From contig NZ_JACCCH010000001.1 of assembly GCF_013410945.1 (NCBI RefSeq), positions 558,001 to 622,000 on the forward strand: a stretch of 64,000 nucleotides of DNA, in the 5' to 3' direction. A program made the position numbers and the translations under genes. Source of the stretch: Leifsonia sp. AK011 (GTDB lineage: Bacteria > Actinomycetota > Actinomycetes > Actinomycetales > Microbacteriaceae). Positions 8,348-17,314 of the stretch are shown one piece after another. Positions within the stretch are counted from its first letter, which is position 1. Each line of letters begins with the position of its first letter. A model generated the notes under the pieces. The model was not told the DNA's origin, searched no databases, and saw only the letters and a list, made by a program, of their open reading frames with translations.

Positions 8348-10501
8348 ATGGCGAACATGCAGGGTGCCCCTGGCACCGACGAGGAGCAGAAGACTGCCCT
8401 CGAGCAGTACGGCGTGAACCTCACCGACATCGCCCGCAGCGGCAAGCTCGACCCGGTCATCGGGCGGGACGCTGAGATCCGCCGGGTCAGTCAGGTGCTC
8501 ACGCGCCGAACCAAGAACAACCCCGTGCTCATCGGGGAGCCCGGCGTCGGCAAGACGGCCGTGGTCGAAGGCCTCGCCCAGCGCATCGTCGCGGGTGACG
8601 TCGCCGACTCCCTCAAAGACAAGACCCTCATCGCGCTCGACCTCGCGGCGCTCGTCGCGGGCGCCAAGTACCGCGGTGAGTTCGAGGAGCGGCTGAAGGC
8701 CGTTCTCAAGGAGATCAACGACTCCGACGGCCAGGTGATCACGTTCATCGACGAGCTCCACACCCTTATGGGTGCTGGTGGCGGTGAGGGTTCGGTGGCG
8801 GCAGCCAACATGCTCAAGCCCATGCTCGCCCGCGGTGAGCTGCGTCTCATCGGAGCGACCACGCTCGACGAGTACCGCCAGTACATCGAGAAGGACGCCG
8901 CGCTGGAGCGCCGCTTCCAGCAGGTGTTCGTGGGTGAGCCCTCCGTCGAGGACACAGTCGCGATCCTCCGTGGTCTCAAGGAGCGTTACGAAGCCCACCA
9001 CAAGGTCGCGATCGCGGACTCGGCTCTCGTGGCCGCCGCCACGCTCAGCAACCGTTACATCTCCGGACGCAAGCTGCCCGACAAGGCCATCGACCTCATC
9101 GACGAGGCCGCGTCGCGGCTCAAGATGGAGATCGACTCGTCGCCCGTCGAGATCGACCAGCTCAAGCGCGCGGTGGATCGGCTTCGGATCGAGGAGCTCG
9201 CACTCAAGAAGGAGAAGGACGAGGCATCCAAGGCCCGTCTCGAGAAGCTGCGCGAGGATCTCGCCGCCCGCGGCAAGGAGCTCGACGCGCTCGAGGCGCG
9301 GTGGAAGACCGAGAAGGCGTCGCTCACGGGAGTGGGCGACCTGAAGACGCAGCTCAACGATGCCCGCATTCAGCTCGACCGCGCCATGCGCGAGGGCGAC
9401 TATCAGAAGGCGTCCAAGCTCAACTACGAGACCATCCCGCGCATCGAGGAGGCCCTCGCGGCGGCGGAGCAGAACGAGCCGACCGGCCCGCGCATGGTCA
9501 ACGACCAGGTGACCGAGGAGGACATCGCCGCCGTCGTCGCCGCGTGGACAGGCGTTCCCGTCGACAAGCTCACCCAGGGCGAGACCGAGAAGCTCCTCCA
9601 CCTCGAGGCAGAGCTCGGCAAGCGACTGATCGGACAGAAGGATGCCGTGGCCGCCGTGTCCGAAGCGGTGCGCCGCACACGTGCCGGCATCTCCGACCCC
9701 GACCGTCCGACGGGCTCGTTCCTGTTCCTCGGGCCCACCGGTGTGGGCAAGACAGAACTCGCCAAGGCGCTCGCGGAGTACCTGTTCGACGATGAGAAGG
9801 CCCTCGTGCGCATCGACATGAGCGAGTACGGGGAGAAGTTCTCCGTGTCGCGGCTCGTCGGCGCCCCTCCCGGCTATGTCGGTTACGAGCAGGGTGGCCA
9901 GCTCACGGAGGCAGTGCGGCGTCGGCCGTACTCGGTGATCCTCCTGGACGAGGTGGAGAAGGCGCATCCCGAGGTCTTCGACGTGCTGCTGCAGGTTCTC
10001 GACGACGGCCGCCTGACCGATGGGCAGGGGCGTACGGTCGACTTCCGCAACGTCATCCTGATCCTGACGTCGAACCTCGGCAGCCAGTTCATCACCGACC
10101 AGTCGCTGCCGTGGGAGCAGCGCAAGGAAGCGGTGAACGAGCTCGTGCGCCAGGCGTTCAAGCCGGAGTTCGTCAACCGTCTGGACGACATCGTGGTGTT
10201 CTCGCCGCTGTCGACCGACGACCTCTCGCAGATCGTCGAGCTGTACATCGACCGGCTGTCGCGTCGACTGGCGGACCGCCGTCTCGAGCTCGCGGTAACC
10301 CCCGATGCCCGTTACTGGCTGGCCGAGCGCGGCTACGACCCGATCTACGGTGCGCGCCCGCTTCGGCGGCTCATGCAGCGCGAGATCGACGACCGACTCG
10401 CGAAGGCGCTGCTCTCGGGCGAGATCCGCGACGGCGAGACGGTCTACGTGACGGTCGCCGACGGTGGAGACGGCCTCTCCGTCACGCGTCTGGGGGAGTA
10501 A
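8348..10501 (+). CDS. clpB: Disaggregase ClpB lacking the N-terminal domain
   Basis: This 717-aa Hsp100 AAA+ ATPase rescues aggregated proteins together with DnaK. Visible are AAA module 1 with Walker A GEPGVGKT (63-70) and Walker B FIDELH (about 133-138), the coiled-coil M domain (about 255-375) that binds DnaK and sets ClpB apart from ClpA/ClpC, and AAA module 2 with Walker A GPTGVGKT (462-469) and GYVGYEQGG. The usual N-terminal Clp_N domain of about 145 residues is missing, and the chain starts shortly before module 1. No upstream frame could supply it, because the HAIR operator and an AGAAAGG ribosome site stand directly before the ATG. It is controlled by HspR from this window. It is convergent with acs. 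Confidence 0.95.
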   Translation: MANMQGAPGTDEEQKTALEQYGVNLTDIARSGKLDPVIGRDAEIRRVSQVLTRRTKNNPVLIGEPGVGKTAVVEGLAQRIVAGDVADSLKDKTLIALDLAALVAGAKYRGEFEERLKAVLKEINDSDGQVITFIDELHTLMGAGGGEGSVAAANMLKPMLARGELRLIGATTLDEYRQYIEKDAALERRFQQVFVGEPSVEDTVAILRGLKERYEAHHKVAIADSALVAAATLSNRYISGRKLPDKAIDLIDEAASRLKMEIDSSPVEIDQLKRAVDRLRIEELALKKEKDEASKARLEKLREDLAARGKELDALEARWKTEKASLTGVGDLKTQLNDARIQLDRAMREGDYQKASKLNYETIPRIEEALAAAEQNEPTGPRMVNDQVTEEDIAAVVAAWTGVPVDKLTQGETEKLLHLEAELGKRLIGQKDAVAAVSEAVRRTRAGISDPDRPTGSFLFLGPTGVGKTELAKALAEYLFDDEKALVRIDMSEYGEKFSVSRLVGAPPGYVGYEQGGQLTEAVRRRPYSVILLDEVEKAHPEVFDVLLQVLDDGRLTDGQGRTVDFRNVILILTSNLGSQFITDQSLPWEQRKEAVNELVRQAFKPEFVNRLDDIVVFSPLSTDDLSQIVELYIDRLSRRLADRRLELAVTPDARYWLAERGYDPIYGARPLRRLMQREIDDRLAKALLSGEIRDGETVYVTVADGGDGLSVTRLGE

Positions 10502-10566
10502 CGGCAGCGGGCTGGTTCTGCGCGGTGCCGCGCGGGTCGCCGCGCGCCTAGTTGCTCGTAGTCTGC

Positions 10567-10677
10567 CAATCAGCGCGCTGTTTGAGGAGCACACCGCGAG
10601 AAGCTGCGGTATTGGCGAGAGGCGTGCATATGTGCGCGAAGGATGTCAATCAGCGCGCTCTTTGGGATTAGGCGAGA
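10567..10677. repeat. Imperfect direct repeats between clpB and acs
   Basis: CAATCAGCGCGCTGTTTG (10567-10584) recurs as CAATCAGCGCGCTCTTTG (10647-10664), 80 bases later and 17 of 18 identical. Each is followed by ATTGGCGAGA or ATTAGGCGAGA. The second unit looks like a shortened copy of the first. The repeats lie in the 178-base convergent gap, which holds no gene or clear terminator. Confidence 0.5.
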
Positions 10678-10679
10678 CT

Positions 10680-12665
10680 TCAGCGAGCGGGTGTGCGCGA
10701 CGCAGCCACCACTGCCGCGATGCGCTCCGGGCCCGTCGGGTCCTGGAGTGACGTCGTGTCGCCGAGCGGGCGACCGTCGACGATGTCGCGCAGCAGGCGT
10801 CGCATGATCTTGCCCGAGCGGGTCTTCGGCAGGTCCTGCACGATGTGGATGTCCCGTGGCTTGGCGATCGGCCCGATGGCGGCGGCCACGTGGGCGCGCA
10901 GTTCCTGCGCGAGGTCGTCGGTCGCGGCATCCGTTGCGGCGAGCACGAAGGCCACGATCGCCTCTCCCGTGGTCGCGTCGTCGGCTCCCGTCACTCCGGC
11001 CTCGCCCACCAGCGGGTGGGCGACCAGCGCCGACTCGATCTCGATGGTCGACAGACGGTGGCCGGAGACATTGATCACGTCGTCGACGCGTCCGAGCAGC
11101 CAGATGTCGCCGTCGGCGTCGGCCTTCGCGCCGTCGCCGGAGAAGAAGTATCCGCGGTCGGCGAAGCGCGCCCAGTACGAGTCGAGGTAGCGCTGGGGGT
11201 TGCCCCACACCGTGCGCGCCATGGAGGGCCATGTGCCCTCGATCACGAGGTAGCCGCCAGCGCCCGGCGGTACCGGCTCGCCCGCGTCATCCACCACGAG
11301 TGTCTTCAGGCCGGGCAGCGCTCGAGTCGCCGAGCCCGGCTTGATCGTGGTCCAGGCGGGGATGGGCGCCATGATCGCGGCGCCCGTCTCGGACTGCCAC
11401 CAGGTGTCGATGACGGGTGCGGTGCCGGCACCGAACTGCTCGCGGAACCACACCCACGCCGCGGGGTTGATCGACTCACCGACCGACCCGAGCAGGCGAA
11501 TGCTCGAGAGGTCGAACCCCGACGGCAGCCCCTCGGGGAACCACGTCATGAACGTCCGCACGAGCGTGGGCGCCGTGTAGTACGTCGTGACGCCGTAGCG
11601 TTCGATGATCTCGAGGTGTCGGGTGCGCGACGGGGTGTCCGGCGTGCCCTCGTAGATCACCTGCGTGGTTGCGTTCGACAGCGGCCCGTACAGCTCGTAG
11701 GTGTGCGCCGTGACCCACGCGAGGTCGGCGGTGCACCAGTGCACGTCATTGTCCTTCGCGTCGAAGGCAGCCCAGTGCGTCCAGCTCGCCTGCGTGAGGT
11801 AGCCGCCGGAGGTGTGCACGAGGCCCTTCGGCTTACCCGTGGTGCCCGAGGTGTAGATGATGAAGAGCGGGGTCTCGGCGGGGAACGACTCGGCCTCGTG
11901 ATGCGAAGGCTGCGAGTCCACGATGTCGTGCCACCAGACGTCGCGTCCCTCGGTGATGTCGACCTGGAGGCCAGTGCGGTTGACCACGAGAACGTGCTCG
12001 ACATGGTCGAGGCCCTCGACCGCGGCATCCGCGTTCTGCTTCACGGGCACGGCCTTGCCCCGGCGGAACTGCCCGTCACTCGTGACCACGAGCTTCGCCC
12101 CCGTGTCCTCGACGCGGAATCGCAGCGCCTCGGCCGAGAACCCACCGAAGACGAGCGAATGGATGGCACCGATGCGGGCCACCGCGAGCGTGATGATCAC
12201 GGTCTCAGGGATCACTGGCAGATAGATGACGACGCGGTCACCCTTCGTCACGCCGAGTGCTTCCAGCGCGTTGGCGGCCTTCGACACCTCGCGCTGCAGC
12301 TCGGCGAAGGTGATCGCCCGGCGGTCGCCCGGCTCGCCCTCGAAGTAGTACGCGACCTTGTCGCCGAGGCCGGCATCGACGTGCCGATCGACGCAGTTCA
12401 CCGCGACGTTGAGGGTGCCATCCGAGAACCACTCGGCGACGGGCGGCTGCAGGCCGTCGGGTCCGGCGGCGGGCTCCCACGTGTGCGCGACGGTCCAGGG
12501 GGTGTCCCACTTCAGTCGCCCGGCCGCCTCCTCCCAGAACGCGACGGGGTCGGCGGCGGCGCGCTCCCAAGCATCGGCGGCCACGTTCGAGTCGATCGCG
12601 AAGTGCGCGGGCGGCGGGAACGAGCGGGTCTCGACGAGCAGTTCATTGAAGGGCGCGGATGTCAC
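10680..12665 (-). CDS. acs: Acetate--CoA ligase (acetyl-CoA synthetase)
   Basis: This 661-aa cytoplasmic enzyme makes acetyl-CoA from acetate, ATP and CoA through acetyl-AMP. Motifs: IIYTSGTTGKPKGLVH (A3 loop), DTWWQSETG (A5), YFFSGDGAKAD (A7), GRVDDVINVSGHRLSTIEIE (A8), and PKTRSGKIMRR with the catalytic Lys that is a known acetylation target in this family. Length is normal. The GTG start at 12665 has TAGCGT 6 bases upstream (12672-12677 on the minus strand), so the transcript is probably leaderless. With pckG, glpX and a RamB-like regulator nearby, it forms the acetate-use end of the region. Confidence 0.96.
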   Translation of the reverse strand: MTSAPFNELLVETRSFPPPAHFAIDSNVAADAWERAAADPVAFWEEAAGRLKWDTPWTVAHTWEPAAGPDGLQPPVAEWFSDGTLNVAVNCVDRHVDAGLGDKVAYYFEGEPGDRRAITFAELQREVSKAANALEALGVTKGDRVVIYLPVIPETVIITLAVARIGAIHSLVFGGFSAEALRFRVEDTGAKLVVTSDGQFRRGKAVPVKQNADAAVEGLDHVEHVLVVNRTGLQVDITEGRDVWWHDIVDSQPSHHEAESFPAETPLFIIYTSGTTGKPKGLVHTSGGYLTQASWTHWAAFDAKDNDVHWCTADLAWVTAHTYELYGPLSNATTQVIYEGTPDTPSRTRHLEIIERYGVTTYYTAPTLVRTFMTWFPEGLPSGFDLSSIRLLGSVGESINPAAWVWFREQFGAGTAPVIDTWWQSETGAAIMAPIPAWTTIKPGSATRALPGLKTLVVDDAGEPVPPGAGGYLVIEGTWPSMARTVWGNPQRYLDSYWARFADRGYFFSGDGAKADADGDIWLLGRVDDVINVSGHRLSTIEIESALVAHPLVGEAGVTGADDATTGEAIVAFVLAATDAATDDLAQELRAHVAAAIGPIAKPRDIHIVQDLPKTRSGKIMRRLLRDIVDGRPLGDTTSLQDPTGPERIAAVVAASRTPAR

Positions 12666-12733
12666 GACTCAACGCTATGCGACGGGCCCGCGGCATCCCG
12701 AAGCAGTTGTCACTCGCCGAAACATCACCGCGC

Positions 12734-12821
12734 GATCACAAATGCAGGAGTGGGGGCGCTCAAGCGCGCCTCTTCGGGTTGCCGCCGCTGTCGGTCGTGC
12801 CGATCTCCTGTATTTGGGATC
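12734..12821. repeat. Inverted-repeat element, copy 2
   Basis: This 88-base element has arms at 12734-12750 (GATCACAAATGCAGGAG) and 12805-12821 (CTCCTGTATTTGGGATC) that pair at 15 of 17 positions. It lies in the 202-base divergent gap between acs and the dehydrogenase gene, whose -10 element starts 35 bases after the element ends. Confidence 0.65.
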
Positions 12822-12867
12822 ATGCCGGTCGTCGCGGCACGGGCGAGCGTGCGCGTAGCCTGAACCC

Positions 12868-13917
12868 ATGCTCGCCACCGTCATCCACGCCCCGCACGAC
12901 ATCCGCAGCGAAGAGGTCCCGGACCCCGCGCTCCTCAAGCCCACCGATGCCATCGTGCGCGTGAGCGCCGCGTGCGTCTGCGGCTCCGACCTGTGGCCCT
13001 ACCGCGGGGTCACGCCCACGACCAAGCCGCGCCGCATCGGCCACGAGTTCGTCGGAATCGTCGAGCAGATCGGCGACGAGGTCACGACGATCAAGGTCGG
13101 CGACTTCGTCATCGCGCCGTTCTACTGGTGCGACATGACGTGCATCAACTGCCGCAATGGCGTGAGCACGAGCTGCCTCCACGGTGGCTGGTGGGGCGCA
13201 CCGGACCGCAACGGTGACTTCGTCGACGGCGCCCAGGGCGAGGTCGTGCGCGTGCCGCTCGCCGACGGGACCCTCGTCGCAACGCCGGGGATGCCCGCCC
13301 CCGAGCTCATTCCGAGCCTCCTGACCCTCGCCGACGTCATGGGCACCGGCCACCACGCCGCAGTCTCGGCAGGCGTCACCGCGGGCAGCACCGTGGTTGT
13401 CGTCGGGGATGGCGCGGTCGGGCTCTGTGCGGTACTCGCCGCGAAGCGGCTCGGGGCATCCCGCGTGGTCGCGATGTCGCGTCACGCTGACCGCCAGGAG
13501 ATCGCGCGCGAGTTCGGCGCCGACGACATCATCGAGGAGCGCGGGGCCGAGGGCATCAAGCGCGTGAAGGAGATGTTCGATGGCATCGGGCCCGACTGCG
13601 TGCTCGAGTGCGTCGGCACGAAGGAGTCGATGGACCAGGCGCTGAAGTCGGCGCGCCCCGGCGGCATGGTCGGCTTCGTCGGCGTGCCGAACGGCGGACC
13701 GGAGCTGCCTATCCAGACGATGTTCGGCACCAACGTCGGGGTCAATGGCGGCGTGGCATCCGTGCGCAACTACATCGACGAGCTGCTGCCCGAGGTGCTC
13801 TCGGGAGCCATCAACCCGGGTCGCGTCTTCGACCTCGAGCTGCCGCTGAGCGAGGCAGCCGAGGCCTACGCCGCCATGGACGAGCGCCGCGCTACGAAGG
13901 TGCTGCTGCGCCCGTAG
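12868..13917 (+). CDS. Zinc-dependent alcohol dehydrogenase family protein (MDR superfamily)
   Basis: This 349-aa medium-chain dehydrogenase has the catalytic-zinc Cys (CVCGSDLWPYRG, about 37), the GHE motif (RIGHEFVGIVE), the structural-zinc Cys cluster CDMTCINCRNGVSTSC and a Rossmann fold with VVVVGDGAVGLCAV. It oxidises an alcohol or polyol with NAD(P); the substrate is not evident. Start ATG 12868 is supported by TAGCCT 6 bases upstream (12856-12861). No metabolic operon partner is present. The 3' end faces threonine aldolase across a palindromic repeat. Confidence 0.9.
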   Translation: MLATVIHAPHDIRSEEVPDPALLKPTDAIVRVSAACVCGSDLWPYRGVTPTTKPRRIGHEFVGIVEQIGDEVTTIKVGDFVIAPFYWCDMTCINCRNGVSTSCLHGGWWGAPDRNGDFVDGAQGEVVRVPLADGTLVATPGMPAPELIPSLLTLADVMGTGHHAAVSAGVTAGSTVVVVGDGAVGLCAVLAAKRLGASRVVAMSRHADRQEIAREFGADDIIEERGAEGIKRVKEMFDGIGPDCVLECVGTKESMDQALKSARPGGMVGFVGVPNGGPELPIQTMFGTNVGVNGGVASVRNYIDELLPEVLSGAINPGRVFDLELPLSEAAEAYAAMDERRATKVLLRP

Positions 13918-13929
13918 TCCAACCGCTCC

Positions 13930-14007
13930 CTGAGGAGCGACCGAAGGTCGCGTCTCGAAGGGTCACCCGCGTGGTGCACTTCGAGACGGTGCTGCGCACC
14001 TCCTCAG
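13930..14007. repeat. Palindromic repeat at convergent gene ends, possible bidirectional terminator
   Basis: Outer arms CTGAGGAG and CTCCTCAG, with inner arms CGTCTCGAAG (13951-13960) and CTTCGAGACG (about 13978-13987), form a large imperfect hairpin between the convergent dehydrogenase and threonine aldolase genes. The right arm contains the stop codon of the aldolase. Similar large palindromes occur at two other convergent ends in this window. Confidence 0.6.
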
Positions 14008-15077
14008 CGAGCGAGTTGGTCTGCGATCGCTGCCACGAAGGTGTCGATGTCGGCCTCGGTCGTGTCCCACGCGGTCATCCAGCGCACCTCTCCGGTGGCG
14101 GGGTTCCAGTCGTAGAACCGGAAACTCTCGCGCAGCTTGTCGGCGACCCCGGGCGGCAGTGTTGCGAACACGGCGTTGGCCTGGGTTGGTTGCGTGAAGC
14201 CGAGCGAACTTCCGTTGATCGAGCCCGTCGAGATCGCATCCTCGAGCGCCGACCGCAGCCGCGCCGCCATCGCGTTCGCGTGCGACGCCGACCGCAGCCA
14301 CAGGTCGCCTTCGAGCAGCGCGATGAGCTGCGCCGACACGAACCGCATCTTCGATGCGAGCTGCATGTTGAGCTTGCGCAGGTACACGAGGCCGTCGGAT
14401 GCTGCGGGGTTCAGCACCACGATGGCCTCCCCGAACACGAGCCCGTTCTTGGTCCCCCCGAAGCTGAGGACATCAACGCCAGCCTCGGACGTGAACTCCG
14501 CGAACCCCGTCCCGAGCGCCGCCGCAGCGTTCGACACGCGTGCACCGTCCATATGCAGCAGCATCCCGCGCTCGTGCGCGTAGTCCGCGATCGCACGCAC
14601 CTCGTCGACCGTGTACAGCGTGCCGAGCTCGGTCGTCTGCGTGATGCTCACGGCGAGGGGCTGCGCGCGGTGTTCGTCGCCCCAGCCCCACGCCTCGGTG
14701 CCGATGAGCTCGGGCGTGAGCTTGCCGTCGGGGGTGTCAACCGTGAGCAGCTTGAGACCGGATACCCGCTCGGGCGCCGCGTTCTCATCGGTGTGGATGT
14801 GCGCGGTCGACGTCGCGACCACCGCGCCCCACCGAGGGAGCATGCTCGTGAGGGCTGTCACGTTGGCGCCCGTGCCATTGAACACCGGCCACGCCTCAGC
14901 CTGGTCGCCGAAGTGACCGCGCACGACCTCCTGCAGCCGCGCCGTGTAGACGTCCTCGCCGTAGGCGATCTGGTGGCCTTCGTTCGCATCCGCAAGTGCG
15001 GCGAGAACCTCGGGGTGCGCGCCGGCGTAGTTGTCGCTCGCGAAACCGCGGTAGGAGGGGTCGTGCAGTCTCGTCAT
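14004..15077 (-). CDS. Low-specificity L-threonine aldolase family protein
   Basis: This 357-aa PLP enzyme of the beta-eliminating lyase / threonine aldolase family cleaves L-threonine or allo-threonine to glycine and acetaldehyde. It shows the expected start (GFASDNYAGAHPEVLAAL), the substrate-binding HMDGARVSNAAAALG, and the PLP-lysine site FGGTKNGLVFGEAIV. It follows the DUF6421 gene by only 4 bases, so both are likely cotranscribed from the DUF6421 promoter. The stop codon lies inside a palindromic repeat. Aldolase identity is secure; the exact stereo-specificity is not. Confidence 0.9.
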   Translation of the reverse strand: MTRLHDPSYRGFASDNYAGAHPEVLAALADANEGHQIAYGEDVYTARLQEVVRGHFGDQAEAWPVFNGTGANVTALTSMLPRWGAVVATSTAHIHTDENAAPERVSGLKLLTVDTPDGKLTPELIGTEAWGWGDEHRAQPLAVSITQTTELGTLYTVDEVRAIADYAHERGMLLHMDGARVSNAAAALGTGFAEFTSEAGVDVLSFGGTKNGLVFGEAIVVLNPAASDGLVYLRKLNMQLASKMRFVSAQLIALLEGDLWLRSASHANAMAARLRSALEDAISTGSINGSSLGFTQPTQANAVFATLPPGVADKLRESFRFYDWNPATGEVRWMTAWDTTEADIDTFVAAIADQLAR

Positions 15078-15081
15078 GGAG

Positions 15082-16476
15082 TCAGTCTTGCAGGCCGCTA
15101 GCGGTGATCCCGCGAGTCGACTCGATCACGTCGGCCATCTTCTTGGAGAGCGCCTCGTAGAACATGGACAGCGGGAACTCGTCGTCCATCACGGCATCCG
15201 TGTAGCCCTTGGGCGGCCCGGCCAGGATCTCGTCTGGCAGCCCGCGCGCCCAGGCCGAGGCCGGGTGCGGCGTCAGCGTCGAGGCGACGAGGTCGTACGC
15301 GGCGAGCCAGTGCGCGATCTTCGGGCGGTCGATCGACTTCCAGTACAGCTCGTCGATCGCATCCGACAGCGCCACGACGACATCCGGCACCTGCTCCCAG
15401 TCGATCGCGAGCGCCGTGTCGGTCCAGTGCAGCACGTGGTGCTGGTGCAGCCACGCGAAGAGCAACTGGCCGCCGAGCCCGTCGTAGTTGCGCACGCGTG
15501 TGCCGGTGATCGCGAACCGGAAGATCCTGTCGAAGATCACGGCGTACTGCACGAGCTTGGCGCGGTCGCGCGTAACCTCCCCGTTCGCTGAGGCACTCGA
15601 AGCGTCGTCCGCCCGCGAGAGGCGCACCGACTCGCGGAACGCCGTGAGGTCGCAGCGCAGCTCCTCGAGGGAGTACAGGAAGAAGGGCATCCGCTGCTTG
15701 ATCATGAACGGATCGAACGGCAGGTCGCCGCGCATGTGGGTGCGGTCGTGGATGAGGTCCCACATCACGAAGGTCTCCTCCGCCACAGCCTGGTCGTCCA
15801 GGAGTCGCTGGGCGTCCTCGGGCAGCTCGAGCTTGGTGATCTCGGATGCCGCGCGCACCACCCGACGGAAGCGGGCAGCCTCACGATCCGCGAAGATCGC
15901 ACCCCAGGTGAAGGTGGGGATGGAGCGCATCGCGACGGTCTCGGGGAACAGCACCGCCGAGTTCGTGTCGTAGCCCTCGGTGAAGTCGAGGAACCGGATC
16001 GGCACGAACAGGCCGTTCGAGTAGTCACCGGCCTCGAGGGATGCCACGAAGTCCGGCCACACGACCTCGACGAGCACCGCCTCCACGAGCCGTTCGCTCG
16101 ACCCGTTCTGCGTGTACATGGGGAAGACGACGAGGTGACGCAGTCCGTTCACGCGGTCGCGCTGCGGCTGGAACGCCTGCAGCGAGTCGAGGAAGTCGGG
16201 CACACCGAAGCCCTCATCGGCCCAGCGGGCGAAGTCGACGTCGAGCGCGTCGAGGTACTCCGCGTCGTGCGGGAGCGCCCCGGCGAACGTCGGCAGGGCG
16301 GCGCGGATGCTCGCGACCAGCTCATTCGCTCGTGCGTGAGCCGCGGCATCCTCGATGCTGCCGTCCTTCGACTGGAACTGCCGCAGCTCGGAGGCGGCGG
16401 CCTTGAGGTCGAGCCATGCCTGCGAGTCCTCGAGAACCTCGGGTTCTCCTACGACGGTCTGTTGGACACGTGACAT
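15082..16476 (-). CDS. DUF6421 family protein
   Basis: This 464-aa soluble protein resembles the actinobacterial family DUF6421; function unknown. There is no signal peptide or membrane segment. Conserved-looking charged motifs include MWDLIHDRTHMRGDLPFDPFMIKQRMPFF, with several His and Asp residues that could bind metal, and WLHQHHVLHW. It is upstream of threonine aldolase with a 4-base gap, which suggests a functional link that is not understood. A good Shine-Dalgarno (GGAGG) precedes ATG 16476. The 136 bases between it and the GntR gene contain no gene that I can see, only the likely promoter. Confidence 0.75.
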   Translation of the reverse strand: MSRVQQTVVGEPEVLEDSQAWLDLKAAASELRQFQSKDGSIEDAAAHARANELVASIRAALPTFAGALPHDAEYLDALDVDFARWADEGFGVPDFLDSLQAFQPQRDRVNGLRHLVVFPMYTQNGSSERLVEAVLVEVVWPDFVASLEAGDYSNGLFVPIRFLDFTEGYDTNSAVLFPETVAMRSIPTFTWGAIFADREAARFRRVVRAASEITKLELPEDAQRLLDDQAVAEETFVMWDLIHDRTHMRGDLPFDPFMIKQRMPFFLYSLEELRCDLTAFRESVRLSRADDASSASANGEVTRDRAKLVQYAVIFDRIFRFAITGTRVRNYDGLGGQLLFAWLHQHHVLHWTDTALAIDWEQVPDVVVALSDAIDELYWKSIDRPKIAHWLAAYDLVASTLTPHPASAWARGLPDEILAGPPKGYTDAVMDDEFPLSMFYEALSKKMADVIESTRGITASGLQD

Positions 16477-16612
16477 GGGTCACCTCCGTTCCTCGATTGA
16501 TCCTTACTTCGAGGCTATCCGCGCCCTGTCGCTCTTTGATTGCGATGCGCGAGGCATCGTTGCGTCAACGCCAGAGAACGCGCAGCTTTCCCCTGATCTC
16601 GCGCAAGGGAAC

Positions 16613-17254
16613 TCAGGAGAGCGGAACTTCGATGCCGCGCAGCTGCTCCATCGCCTCGCGTGCCTTCGCGGGATCGTGCTGTCGAGCGGCATCGATGATG
16701 AGGCTCTGCGCTCGCGCGAGGCTCGTGAAGTCGATGTGCCTCGGTAGGTAGAGGCTGCCGATCCGCACGATGTGCACGACGGCAACGAGCGACCGCAGAA
16801 GAATCGCGTTGCTCGTGAACGCGTTCAGGCGCGAGAAGAACAGGAAGTTGGCGGTGGCGATGCGCTGCCCCACGAGGGTGGGGAGCGCCTCCAGATACTC
16901 GGCGTGGTCCGCCTCGAGCAGCGCGACGGTATCGGCATCGACGACGGGGATCGCGTCCTCGAGAAGCAGTGGGTAGAGCGCCTTCCACACGGTGAATGCC
17001 TGGTCGGTCTGCTCCGGCGTCACGTCTGTCACGCGCGTGAAGCGACTGGCGGATGCCTCGATCAGCCCGATATCGCGGAGCTTCTGCAGTGCCTCCCGAA
17101 CAGGCGTGCGCGACACCCCGAACCGCACGGCCAGATCAGCATCGCTGATGCGTTGGCCGGGCAGGAGTTCGCCACTCATCATCTCGGACAATAACTGCTC
17201 GAAGACCTGCGTGACCACCGGACTCGACGAGATCCGTGGATCGATCGTGCTCAT
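16613..17254 (-). CDS. GntR/FadR-family transcriptional regulator
   Basis: This 213-aa protein has an N-terminal GntR winged helix (residues 14-75: LLPGQRISDADLAVRFGVSRTPVREALQKL) and an all-helical FCD ligand domain in the C-terminal 130 residues. FadR-subfamily proteins usually respond to organic acids or fatty-acyl compounds. The His residues expected for a metal site are mostly lacking here. The ATG at 17254 has TAGGAT 6 bases upstream (17261-17266, minus strand). It lies upstream of and in the same orientation as DUF6421-threonine aldolase, which might be its targets. No operator was identified. Confidence 0.88.
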   Translation of the reverse strand: MSTIDPRISSSPVVTQVFEQLLSEMMSGELLPGQRISDADLAVRFGVSRTPVREALQKLRDIGLIEASASRFTRVTDVTPEQTDQAFTVWKALYPLLLEDAIPVVDADTVALLEADHAEYLEALPTLVGQRIATANFLFFSRLNAFTSNAILLRSLVAVVHIVRIGSLYLPRHIDFTSLARAQSLIIDAARQHDPAKAREAMEQLRGIEVPLS

Positions 17255-17314
17255 GCCGCCATCCTAAGTGCCCCCCGTTCGGGGGAGCGAACCACGACGA
17301 GACGGATGCGTCGC

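Noticed and set aside
8330-10594. Minus-strand open frame of about 750 codons opposite clpB
   Set aside because: It mirrors clpB codon by codon, as expected at high GC with GC-rich third positions; low-complexity Arg/Leu/Val-rich translation, no family match, and clpB is unmistakable.
10845-12863. Plus-strand open frame of about 670 codons opposite acs
   Set aside because: Antisense shadow of acs with no recognisable domain; it runs across the acs start and an inverted-repeat element.
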